DNA of 64,000 nucleotides from Panagrolaimus kolymaensis (taxonomy: Eukaryota > Nematoda > Chromadorea > Rhabditida > Panagrolaimidae): positions 2,666,001 to 2,730,000 of the forward strand of contig JAJQJQ010000032.1 in assembly GCA_028622995.1 (NCBI GenBank), in the 5' to 3' direction. Numbering within the stretch: the first letter of the stretch is position 1; each line of letters begins with the position of its first letter. Of this stretch, positions 45,325 to 55,573 are shown piece by piece. Below the pieces are notes generated by a model, which was not told where the DNA came from, ran no database searches, and saw nothing but the letters and a program-made list of their open reading frames with translations. The translations under genes and the position numbers were made by a program.

Positions 45325-46128
45325 ATTAAGTTTTTCCCAAAATCTAAAATAATTTTGTCTGTGTTTATTTTTTTTGTCATTTTGTGTTATTAAGCAAAAA
45401 ATAAATTCAATAAAGACCAAAATCATTTTAAAAATCAAAAGAGATAAATATGATATGGATTTTTCCTTTAAACAACCTCCAGATATTTGGGTCGTCGATT
45501 GTATAGTAATAGTAAAATAGGACATTGACTGTTGAAATGTTTTCTTTGGGTCTCATAGTAAAAAATAAATAAATTTTATAAAATCCCACATAGCTTTTCA
45601 ATATCCTGTCCTAATAAATAAAACAATATTAGTTTCAATGAAAACTCTTAATTGCTAAAGTCTTGTTTACTACAACTTCAAATCAAAAAACCGAAAATCA
45701 ATTGTTTCTGCCTATTTCATATTTAAAAAAAACCTATGTCAAATACCATCTCTTTTCTTTGGCACAATCCAATTTTTCATTCTCAAAGTTTTTGACTGTT
45801 TTTCCTTTTTCTAATGGATAACTTTTACTCATTTTGAAGAAATAACTTTTATTTTTGTCGATCATAGCGAATAAAGAAAATAGTAAGCGAAACAAAAAAA
45901 GAAAAAGATGAAAAAACTTATTTTGTTCTGCTAAAATAAAACTAAAGAAGTTAATCTTGATTCAAATGTTTTAAAGTTGCTTATTTTTCTATTATCAAAA
46001 ACACTCAAAGGTTATTAGGCAAAGTGCCAAAGAGAAGAAGAAATGACAAAAGATAAGTTATATTTATACATATATTTTTTTGGAATTTTTTATTTTTCAA
46101 AATCACATATATGAAAAGTAAATATATA
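45325..46128. other. Intergenic stretch
   Basis: No gene or repeat recognised up to the inverted repeat. Confidence 0.5.
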
Positions 46129-47716
46129 AAAGCCATTTTTTCTAAAAATCGCACTTGGTTTAGGATTTCAAAAAAAAATAAATTTCGTAAATTGACTTTT
46201 GTTCAATCCCCCTTAGGTTTTCGGGGTCGCTGATCACGAATCTGACCTTAGTTTAATTGGTCTCATAGCGAAAAACACTAGATCCAGAGGTCTCCAAACG
46301 AAAAGTCAACTTTTTTTTAAGATGCTTTTTTTAAAAAGTGTTTACATGGAAAAATAGTAAAAAATACGCTGATTATTTTCGTAATTGATGTCGATAATAG
46401 AAGTATAGGCACAAATGGGTCAAAAGTCCATTTTAACAAAAAATTCAATGTTTCGCTTGGAAAAAATCGAAATCTGCGGCCGCGTGATTGCCATTTGAAG
46501 ACATATTCGGATTCCTCATGAAATTTCACCCTAGAAAAAGGGAATTTTAAGAAAAAAAAGCGGGACACCTTGAATACCATGACTCTATGAATGAGTTACA
46601 GCAACATGAGGTATAAGAACAAGTAATGAATAAACACATGTGAAAAATACAAGCTCTTTACTAAAAACGTAGAAAAAATTATTTAATGATTTTATAAATC
46701 GATAAAACTTCATGATGTTATGCTTTTCGATTTTTCCCACATTTTTAAAGTTTAATACTAAGAAATAATGGTCAAAAAATCCAAAATTCTCAAAATGAGG
46801 TATTTATTTTTGAAACCCATCATTTCTAGACCTAATTTCGGTCGTAGAAACCGAATTTGATAACAGTTTCTAAGGTTGACAATATCAAAATTGAGTTATA
46901 GCATTGCCAAAAATTTGCATATTTAAAAAATTCATAACTCAATAACCAGCTTATGATATATTTTTTTAATTGTCAAATTCGGTTTCTACGACCGAAATTA
47001 GGTCTAGAAATGATGGGTTTCAAAAATAAATACCTCATTTTGAGAATTTTGGATTTTTTGACCATTATTTCTTAGTATTAAACTTTAAAAATGTGGGAAA
47101 AATCGAAAAGCATAACATCATGAAGTTTTATCGATTTATAAAATCATTAAATAATTTTTTCTACGTTTTTAGTAAAGAGCTTGTATTTTTCACATGTGTT
47201 TATTCATTACTTGTTCTTATACCTCATGTTGCTGTAACTCATTCATAGAGTCATGGTATTCAAGGTGTCCCGCTTTTTTTTCTTAAAATTCCCTTTTTCT
47301 AGGGTGAAATTTCATGAGGAATCCGAATATGTCTTCAAATGGCAATCACGCGGCCGCAGATTTCGATTTTTTCCAAGCGAAACATTGAATTTTTTGTTAA
47401 AATGGACTTTTGACCCATTTGTGCCTATACTTCTATTATCGACATCAATTACGAAAATAATCAGCGTATTTTTTACTATTTTTCCATGTAAACACTTTTT
47501 AAAAAAAGCATCTTAAAAAAAAGTTGACTTTTCGTTTGGAGACCTCTGGATCTAGTGTTTTTCGCTATGAGACCAATTAAACTAAGGTCAGATTCGTGAT
47601 CAGCGACCCCGAAAACCTAAGGGGGATTGAACAAAAGTCAATTTACGAAATTTATTTTTTTTTGAAATCCCAAAATCGTTTGAAAAAGTGCGATTCTTAC
47701 AAAAAATGGCTTATAA
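46129..47716. repeat. Large inverted repeat, arms about 0.7 kb, spacer about 105 bp
   Basis: Positions x and 93833-x are complementary almost without exception from 46165/47668 inward to about 46863/46970. The match extends outward imperfectly to about 46129/47716 (a 9-bp length difference near 46156/47685). The same 87-codon frame appears on the minus strand at 46317-46580 and on the plus strand at 47253-47516. The spacer holds no gene. It could be a foldback-type transposon or a MITE with very long terminal repeats. Clear target duplications were not found. The right arm ends 25 bp from the 3' end of the gene at 47742. Confidence 0.92.
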
Positions 47717-47741
47717 ACAACAACAAAAAAAGGAATAAAAA

Positions 47742-48881
47742 TCATAAATTAAAATTGAAATTATATATTTTGATTCTAAATTTTGGTTTTTCTTCTGCTG
47801 GTTTCCATTTAGCTTTCAAATCAGCCATAAGCTTTCTACCTTTGATTACACATAATTTAGCTGCTTCTAAATTTGGACATTCAAAGGTTAATTTGACTTC
47901 TGCATTTGGAGCAAGAATTTTCTGAAAAAATATATAGTTAAATATTAAATAGTTAGGTATATTTTAAAAAGACTATTACCTCAAAAGCTTTATAATATTC
48001 ATCAGGGTCAAATGTGTTGTCGTCAACAATTTTAAGATCGAAAATACGAATTTTATTATCTAATAATGGAAGCATTGTTATAGCTTTTTGTGGATTTATT
48101 TTCATCATATTTTGAATTGCTTTAATGTTTTCTTTTCGAGGTTCAATCATCTTTGAATTTAAGCTGCCTTTGATCAAAGCTCTAAAAAAATTCATAACTT
48201 TAATGAGGAAAATAAATTTAAAAAAAATTACGCGATATTAACTGCATTTGGAAGATTATTCAAAAGATTTTCAATACTCATTTGTTGTTCATCAGGGCCC
48301 GTAGGAAAAGTTGTATTAAGTGAAATCCAACTTCTAATAGATTTTGATTTGGTTAAAAAATCGAAAATGTTCATGGGAAAAGTTGGAGGAAGAAAAACTG
48401 AGCTTGCATCACATCGAACCATTTTATCCAATAATTTGATATCTTTTTGGTTTGATATAAAAATTTTCTTTAAAACCCAAAGATTATCAATTAAATGAGA
48501 TTCAGGAATGGGAAAGCTTTTGTTGTCAATTTTTATACATCCTCGATAAATTTCATCAATAATACATAGAGGGTTTCTTTGATAAACATATTTGCAGGTT
48601 TTTTGGAGTTTTTTTATTACTTTGCCATTAGCAGCTTTAAGCATATAATTCAAGATGGGTTTTGGTAAGCTCAAATTTTGATGTTTCATTTGAATGGAAT
48701 TAAACGTTATTTTTTGATCCATAGTTTCTAATTCGGGTGAAATAATTTTAGCAGCAGGCAATTCAGAAATATCAGCTACCGGTAAATCCCCATCTAATCT
48801 GGCCCGAGTGCGCAAAGGTTCTCCATCCAGTGAATTTTCAGAATGTGGGCGTCTTCTTCCATTAAATAATTTAGAAGCCAT
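47742..48881 (-). CDS. Divergent SCKYF-superfamily protein, 343 residues
   Basis: Exons 48232-48881, 47980-48181 and 47742-47921 join exactly in frame (phases 2 and 0). A polar, Arg-rich N-terminus of about 60 residues precedes a segment alignable with the tandem family: LSLPKPILNYMLKAANGK, KLQKTCKYVYQRNP (compare NSCKYFLKNQ), a central DNLWVLKKIFI (compare KIWVAGDIF) and a Leu-rich LLNNLPNAVNI (compare VLEKLPLIQEF). The C-terminal exons are Lys-rich (KAKWKPAEEKPKFRIKIY). It is on the opposite strand, longer, and lacks the 17-bp element upstream. It may be an older relative that seeded or outgroups the array. No signal peptide or membrane segment is present. Function unknown; resemblance to F-box-associated nematode families is inference. 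Confidence 0.8.
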
Positions 48882-49288
48882 CTCAATTAAAATAAGTAAT
48901 AATAAATTTAAAAAAACGGAGAAATCAAAGAGAATAAAAAATATATAATGAAATAAAATACCAAATTAGTTGAAGAAGAAAAAATTATTTTCCACTGATT
49001 TCTTTTCTTCGCAAGACTCCAAAATATTAAAGTGTGAAATCATTCCTTTTAGGCTCTTTTAGTTTATCAGATAATTGCATCTTCTTTTTTTGTGGATCAT
49101 ATCGCCATAATCCATTAAATAAGGACGAAAAAGATTTTGAATATATGTATTTATTTTTGGATCTTTTGGAACTAATAAATTCAAAGAAGTTTAGATTTAC
49201 AGCTATAAAAAATCTTTGTAAAAATTAAAGAATAACAAAGTTCTTCAGGACCTCTATGATCTTAGTGCTTTATTGGGGCAAAACAAAA
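48882..49288. other. Intergenic stretch between divergent genes
   Basis: A short frame at 49034-49228 has no family features and is not called. Nothing else seen. Confidence 0.5.
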
Positions 49289-49305
49289 AATACTTATCTC
49301 GACCT
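49289..49305 (+). promoter_or_regulatory. SCKYF upstream element
   Basis: AATACTTATCTCGACCT has one mismatch and lies 120 bp before the ATG at 49409. Confidence 0.7.
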
Positions 49306-49408
49306 TTCCCATCTTCAATTTTTTTTGGTCATCACTTTTCCTTAACCACTTTCTTTTTTATATTTAAATCAAAGTTTATTATAGCTTTTCCATTTCTCTA
49401 ACTTGGAA

Positions 49409-50220
49409 ATGGATAATTTTTATTTTGGCTGTACCACTTATTCGAATCCTTTTTATTATCAACCAAAAAATAATTTAACCCAAAAATTATCTATTCCTAA
49501 AACAATTATTTATTATATTTCTCAAAATGCTTCGAAAATTGTTAATCCAAAGTTATTTTTTTGTTGTAAATATTTTTCAAGAAATCAAAAATTGGAGTTA
49601 TTTGAAAATATTTCTTCCACTTATGGAGAATTCATTGTCCATTTTAATGAAATTTCGTCAAATAAAATATGGATCGATGGAGCACAATTCCATATTGGAA
49701 GAAAAAATATAAATTATATCCTTTCCCTTTTTCCAAAACTTTTTTATGTTTTTAATGTTTTACGCTTGAGTTTAGAGCAACAAAATATTTCATATCAGGA
49801 GTTTTGTTTTTTGGTTTTATCTAAAAAACTTCTAATCTTTTGGTTCTGTCGTGGAGAAATAAAATACAAAAATGGAGATTGGGTTCAACTTGCAGATATT
49901 TTACAAAAGCTTCCATTAATTCAAAGTTTTACTTAGTATGTTTTTTTAATGAAATAATTTAAATAATTATTTGCTGTTTTTTAGCAATAATCAAGACGAT
50001 GCATTATTTTGTAATCCTGAAGCTGCGTACAAAATGGAAGAGTTACCAATCTTTGTGAATCTAACTCATTTTTCAATCGGTCATTTTATTCATAACAGCT
50101 TTTTATATTCACCAGGCTATAAAACTTTCAAACAAGTAAGACATTAGTGAAATTTAAAATAATATTTTTTTTCACTTTTAGAAACACCAATTTAATTTTA
50201 ATGCTTTCATGAGGCCTTAA
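49409..50220 (+). CDS. SCKYF family protein, intact, 238 residues
   Basis: Exons are 49409-49935, 49985-50135 and 50182-50220. It reads LSIPKTIIYYISQNASKI, CCKYFSRNQKLELFEN, KIWIDGAQF, FPKLFYVFNVLRL, SYQEFCFLVLSKKL, EIKYKNGDWVQLADILQKL. Exon 2 has diverged (CNPEAAYKMEELPIFVNL, with Tyr for Glu in the EKM motif), and exon 3 is KHQFNFNAFMRP instead of the usual KHPFAKFS type. Intron 1 uses a GTATGT donor. It is the last intact member before the pseudogene at 52.7 kb. Confidence 0.85.
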
Positions 50221-51650
50221 AAATTTTACAACAATCAAAATAACTTTAATGAAAAAGTGATGTCTGAAAATTTTGTGTTCATTTTTAATTTTTTATTTTT
50301 TATCAAATAAAAAGTAAAAAAAATATTTCTAATCCATTTTTACATAATTCACATTTGATGGATCTTCGTAATATCTTAAATAAAAATTAACTTGTGTTTT
50401 GTGTTACAATGTTATGTTAGATATCATAACTTTTAATTCCAACCTTAATTATTAAATAAAAAAATCACATAGAGCTTTACAATTTTCGATTGTGTCAAAA
50501 AGATTTTATGTTAAAAATTTTAAAAGAAAAAGTAAAAAAACATAATATGGTAAAATATTCAAAAAAAAAAGCTATAGGCAACTGGCGCATGCAGGGAGGT
50601 ATTGTAAAAAACAAATATTATAAAAAGAGTTGTACACCCGAATGCAAAAAATGAGTCGCATTCATGAGAAGGGGGAAAAAGAAACCAAATTCGACTATCA
50701 AAAAATGGAACACAAAAGAAAAGACAAACAAGCAAAAAATATTTCAATCAATAACATTTTAAAACAGAGAGAGAATAAAGATTTTTTTGCTTTTCTATTT
50801 TTAAAAAAGTTCTCTTTTTCTTTTTTTTTGAGATAGCAACTAATACAATAAAGCTATAAAACCTAAAAATCCGTGAAACAAAAAATCATCGACCGAAAGC
50901 AAAAGAATAGGAGACCCACTAAAAATTAAAACCCCAAACATTCCGCTGGCTACTAAAGAAGAAATAAATAAAAAAAGACTTTTAAAAGAAAAGAAACTCA
51001 AGCTAGAACATGTTGCAAGGCATAAGAAAAGGAGAGAAAAAAATAATAAAATAAAAAAGAAAAGCATCCTGGTTGCCACTGGCCAGTTCGTTTATAAAAA
51101 AGAGGGACACATAGGCCAGAGGCAAAGCGAGAAAAAACGAATCAATAATGTTAAAGCATAAGCAAAACAAAAAAAAACAAGTGGCCGTTTTTATTATCTC
51201 TCCCTTAAAACTTCTCTCTTTTTCATATTGATGCTGTTCTTGTTTGCTTTTGATGTATGTATAATTTTATTTTAAATATTTTGAATATATTTTTTTTGTT
51301 TCCTTTGTTTTATTTAAATCAATAGCTTTAAACTTTAACAAGGAGAAATATTAATTTCAAAGTTTTTCGTAATCAAATTTACATATTTTAAAAACGGGAT
51401 TTTTACTCATTTCATCATTGTGGAACAGGCGAAATCACAACATTAATTAGTAAACTAACTAGTTTTGGCTGCGATCCAGATATCTTTAATTACTATTTTT
51501 CTGTTTAGTTTACTTTAGAATCTTTCAATATGAAATTACAGTAAGCAGCGAATGTTGCCTTCCCATGAAAATTATTATGTAATAATCGGAAAAAGAAAAC
51601 CATTGTTTATAAACAAAAACTTAACAGAATATCCAATGCATAAATTTTTT
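50221..51650. other. Intergenic stretch, purine-rich on the plus strand
   Basis: From about 50640 to 51150 the plus strand is dominated by A and G (gaaaagaaaag-type). A minus-strand frame there (50840-51079) starts with a GTG and is a string of hydrophobic residues explained by this composition. No gene supported. Confidence 0.5.
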
Positions 51651-52148
51651 TTATTGTAAACGGGTACCAGTGAAATAATAATATATTCGATATGCATCTT
51701 CTTTGGTTGGTTTCTCTCTTAAATTGAATGAAGGCCACCATAAAAACCAAAATATGACGAATACTAATTTGTTATCAATAAGATAATTATCGATTAATCC
51801 AAGATGGGCTAAAGCAAGAATAACACCAACTAAAGAAGCAACTAACAATAAACCCTTAAAAAATATGTGTGATTTTCTAAATAATAATTTTCTAAAACTC
51901 ACAGTCAAAATAAGTCTAATTTTAAAAAGCGTTAAATCCAAACATTCAGCATATTCATTTTGGTTTTTAAGTTTATGCAAATCTTGGACGATAATTATGA
52001 AGGATTTTAATGAAATAATAAAGTTCATACAAATCATGAGACATAGATTGAAGTTCGTTGCTGAATAATAAAATGAAAGTGCGGCAAGAGCATAAAAAAT
52101 TGGAGGAGTTAATTTTATTATAAAATGAAAAGTATTTTTATATTCCAT
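51651..52148 (-). CDS. Uncharacterised 165-residue membrane protein
   Basis: A single frame from an ATG shows four hydrophobic segments: TPPIFYALAALSFYYS, FNLCLMICMNFIISLKSFIII, FKGLLLVASLVGVILALAHL and LVFVIFWFLWWPSF. Charged loops lie between TM2 and TM3 (VQDLHKLKNQNEYAE). It has no signal peptide other than TM1. I do not recognise the family. It is too short for a complete serpentine receptor but could be a fragment of one or a small four-TM protein. It lies alone between SCKYF copies on the opposite strand. Confidence 0.5.
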   Translation of the reverse strand: MEYKNTFHFIIKLTPPIFYALAALSFYYSATNFNLCLMICMNFIISLKSFIIIVQDLHKLKNQNEYAECLDLTLFKIRLILTVSFRKLLFRKSHIFFKGLLLVASLVGVILALAHLGLIDNYLIDNKLVFVIFWFLWWPSFNLREKPTKEDAYRIYYYFTGTRLQ

Positions 52149-52618
52149 TTTTTAAATATAACAGAAATCCCTGCAACAATAAAAATCTTTTTGTAAGCTA
52201 AATATGCATTTATTATTGATTCAATGAATAGTTGAAATCAATTAAAAGAGAAAAATCTAAATAACCCTTAAAATTTTGGTATCATCAAAAAAAGTGATAA
52301 GAAAAATAATCGATAATGGAAGAGTAGAAAATGCTTTGAGTGTAATTATATTTTTATGTTGGTTTTTCATCTTTTTTTGATATGGATGTTTTTTATTTAT
52401 TTTATAATTAAAGTCAAAAATACAATATAAAAAACATGAATTAAATTTATTAAAATTAAAGTTGACTTCTTATTTTAAAATTTAGAAAAATTGCAACAAG
52501 GTAAAATCATCCTTAAATAGTCCCAAGCAGATAACTTTATTGATTTTTACAAATTAAAAAAAGCATAAATGAATTTTTTTTTGACATGTATTTGTTATTC
52601 ATGAAAATTTTATTGAAA
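52149..52618. other. Intergenic stretch
   Basis: No feature recognised. Confidence 0.5.
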
Positions 52619-52635
52619 AACACTTATCTTGACCT
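52619..52635 (+). promoter_or_regulatory. SCKYF upstream element
   Basis: AACACTTATCTTGACCT has one mismatch and lies 115 bp before the ATG at 52734. Confidence 0.7.
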
Positions 52636-52733
52636 CGTTTATTATTTTCCATACACTTAGACAAAAATTATGAGAACTGAGTTCATTAATTTTCCAAACT
52701 TTCCTTTTTATCGAAATTTTTTAACTTGGAGAG

Positions 52734-54068
52734 ATGAGCAATTTTCAATTTTATTCAACCAAATATCCGCTTCATTTAGGTTACAAACCTTTGAATTGTA
52801 TGATTCAACGCTTTTCTATCCCTGAAAATGTTGTTTATTACATTTCTAAAAATGCTTCTAAAATTGTTAATCAAAAATTAATTAACAGCTGTAAATATTT
52901 TTTAAAGAATCAAAAGTCTACTGTTTTTGATGATATAAGTACGTTCGGCATTCACACCAAATTCTCCTATCAATATAAATGATGTTATTCCAAATAAAAT
53001 GTGGATTATCGGTGAGGTATTTCAAATCGAGCAACGAGATATGTTGGCAAAGATTTTTCCAAAATTATCCTTTCAACCAATAAACATTGTCATTCCGCGC
53101 TCGGAAACTATTCATGGGAAAGTTACAATACAATGAAACAAAAGCATGGAAATTTGCATAAACAAGAATGAAAGTGCAAAAAAGGATTTTTAATTCTCAT
53201 TTCATGGAAATGAAATGGTGATGAGTGGCGGGTTTCTTTTGAGGAAGCATTAGGGACCTAATATCAAGGCAAGGGTCCATAGAGATAATATCCGGGGAAG
53301 GATCCAAGGACCAAAATCAAGTGAAGGATCCGTTAGCTGAAGAAGATAAAAGATGATAGGATCCAGAGAAAGCATGGAATCGAGATACAAGATCCGAATT
53401 GTAGAGACCTAATTTCAGAGAAAGGATCCAGTCAAATAATATCAGGGAAAGGATCCATAGAGCCAATATCAGAGGAAAGATCCAATGAAATAATATCAGT
53501 AGAGCTAATATCGGGGAAAGATCCAAGGACCTAATTTCGAGGATCCAAGGACCAATATCATTGGAAGGTTTCAATGGCCAAAAAAACAAAATAAAGGAAA
53601 TAACAGATAAAATGGCTTGAGTTTCTGTGCAATAAAATTTGCATAAACATGAATGCAACGAATGCAGATAATGGAGAAGCCTAAAATCAATCTATTTTGT
53701 TGTCGTTTTATTTTTGTTTTTTGTTTATTATTATTCTGAGCCTATGGCTATTTTTGCTTTTAATAAATCGCTATTATTTATTTATTACTTGCTTGTTACA
53801 GAGCATAATGAAAGGCATTCTATGCTATCTAGATAACATATTAGCATGTCTAACCGCTGTTAAAATTTGGCTTACAAGGGAGGTACTAAACCATTCGCTC
53901 ACTAGAAGCAATTCGCACATCCCATTATCTTTAGAAACATCTGAAAAAATGGCCAAGCTTCCAGTATTCAAACATCTATGGTATTTTGATATCGGCGAAC
54001 ACCTTCCAAAAAGCTTTTCAGAATCTCAAGGATATCAAAAATTTAAAAAATTGTATAAATTGCCTTGA
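52734..54068 (+). pseudogene. SCKYF family copy, frameshifted and split by a repeat-bearing insert
   Basis: The ATG at 52734 opens a well-conserved N-terminus (FSIPENVVYYISKNASKI, NSCKYFLKNQ). It shifts frame near 52965, continues as NKMWIIGEVFQ and IFPKLSF to about 53070, then is lost. Family sequence returns at about 53900 with exon 2 (LETSEKMAKLPVF, FDIGEHLPKSFSES). The distal part of exon 1, intron 1 and the exon-2 acceptor have been replaced by about 0.8 kb of foreign DNA. No third exon was found. Confidence 0.8.
53235..53580. repeat. Degenerate minisatellite with ggatcca units
   Basis: Units of roughly 25-32 bp share (g)gatccaaggacctaatatc-like sequence and purine-rich joins (ggggaaa). 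Nine or more gatcc occurrences fall within 350 bp. A near-duplicate tract (aatttgcataaaca.gaatg) occurs on both sides, near 53151 and 53635, and may mark the ends of an inserted unit. Confidence 0.75.
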
Positions 54069-54522
54069 TTATAAAGATATATGTAGATTATTTAAAAAAA
54101 TATATATTTACCGCTCTATTTGCATTAAAAAAAATATCGCGTCAAATTACAAACAAATCTTCACATTTTGTTATTGCGTGTTCGTACATATTTTTTTTAA
54201 TAAATATTAATTGAAAAATCATGAAGTTTAGTTTTCTTTTATTCACGGCTAATAAACGATTTATTTCAAATTCTCATTCGTTTTTTGTTTGTTTGTTGGA
54301 ATAAGATTTTATCGAAAATAATAAAATACTTAACAACATGAAATTAATTTGTTTCAAAAAAGCCTATTTCTTTTTATAATTAGATTTGCATATTGAGAAA
54401 TATGTAAATAAGATTATTTAAAAGCCATGGTAACTTCATATTTAAAGAAATAATTTTTTTCGGAGTGACAGACTCTTAAAATAAAAGAATTTTTTTATAG
54501 AAAAAATACTTTTTTGACAGAC
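54069..54522. other. Intergenic stretch
   Basis: 5' flank of the next receptor. It shares a catggtaac-containing segment (near 54427) with the flank of the paralog at 25104. Confidence 0.5.
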
Positions 54523-55550
54523 ATGGAAAACTCTGAAACATTTAATGGTAACGATTTTATTGGAGCTTTAATTAGTCTTTTGGGAATATTAGTATCTATA
54601 ATTTTAATTTTTGGAACTATTTTTGAATTTTTATGTTTAATTTTATTTGTAAATCATTTCATTCGAAAAACTCCACACTTTTTAACTGGATTTTTTCTTA
54701 TTTTAATTACTGGATATTTTATTGATATTTTATCTTTGGCTTTTGTGGGATATACTAAAGTTTTTCATTATTATCAACCAACAACTATGGATTCTATTTC
54801 TTCTGTGATAACATGGTATTCCAATTTGTTGCTTGGACCATGGAATACTTTGATGGCGTTGAATCGATTTACGGCGGTTAAATATTGGCACAAACATTCA
54901 AAATGTTGGAAAGGGTTGCCTTTGGCAGGAATGATTGGACTTTTATTAGTTTATCCATTGGCTGTGAATGGATATATTTTTAAAAACCCGTTTTGCGTTA
55001 TGCATCCCACAAATGAAAATTGCTCGGCCTTGGCTTCAGAAATTTCATTGATCGAAGTAATTTCAAATATGGTAAACGTCTTTGCCGTTGCTTTACTTGG
55101 ATACTCCACAAGAGCCGCAGTTAAATTAAATTTAATTACCTTAACTCCCGAAACGAGAAAATTGGAACGCCACCTTCTTTTTCAGTCAATAATTTCAACG
55201 ATATTTTTTTGTGGAAATTTAATTAAAATAATTAAACTCGGTTTTGGGGCTCTTAACCCAGAAAATATGTCTCATTCCAATAAGGAATATTTGCTTATGC
55301 TTTTGGGCCAATGTTATCAATCATATTTTCATTTATCTGCCACGATTTTATTGTTTATTGTTTCGTGAGTTTCAAAAAAAATTACAAAGATAATTTAAAT
55401 AATAATTTTTTAAGGAAAACATTTCGACAAACTTTTGTACAATTTTATTTATCCAAATTTCCATGTTCAAAGAAAAAAAAAAGTCGAGGACCTAAAAGAA
55501 CAATCACGCATGTTCCAATACAAAAAATTAGTCAAATTCAAATTTCTTAA
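54523..55550 (+). CDS. Serpentine chemoreceptor, Srg-superfamily, paralog of the 25.1-kb gene
   Basis: Exons 54523-55364 and 55415-55550 (phase 2) encode 325 residues. The start is the first ATG (MENSETFNG). TM1 is SLLGILVSIILIFGTIFEFL, then KTPHFLTGFF before TM2. The LLGPWNTLMALNRFTAVKYW block follows TM3, and the VYPLAVNGYIF stretch marks TM4. A histidine-containing intracellular segment (LTPETRKLERHLLFQS) precedes TM6. Exon 2 encodes a basic tail. Intron position and most motifs are shared with the 25.1-kb receptor, so the pair arose by duplication. It is convergent with the next gene, with only 23 bp between stop codons. Confidence 0.87.
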
Positions 55551-55573
55551 CTCAAAGAAAAATAAATTATTAT

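Noticed and set aside
46317..47516. Identical 87-codon frames in opposite orientation
   Set aside because: They are a consequence of the inverted repeat arms. No splice sites or recognisable domain.
49034..49228. 64-codon frame upstream of the 49.4-kb gene
   Set aside because: No family motif, and it starts and ends in the shared intergenic region. Likely chance.
50840..51079. Hydrophobic minus-strand frame resembling a signal peptide
   Set aside because: It starts at GTG in a purine-rich tract whose complement encodes Phe/Leu/Ser runs by composition.
53317..53658. Minus-strand frame with repeated Ile-Leu-Ser-Leu peptides
   Set aside because: It is produced by the ggatcca minisatellite. 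No start context or homology is visible.
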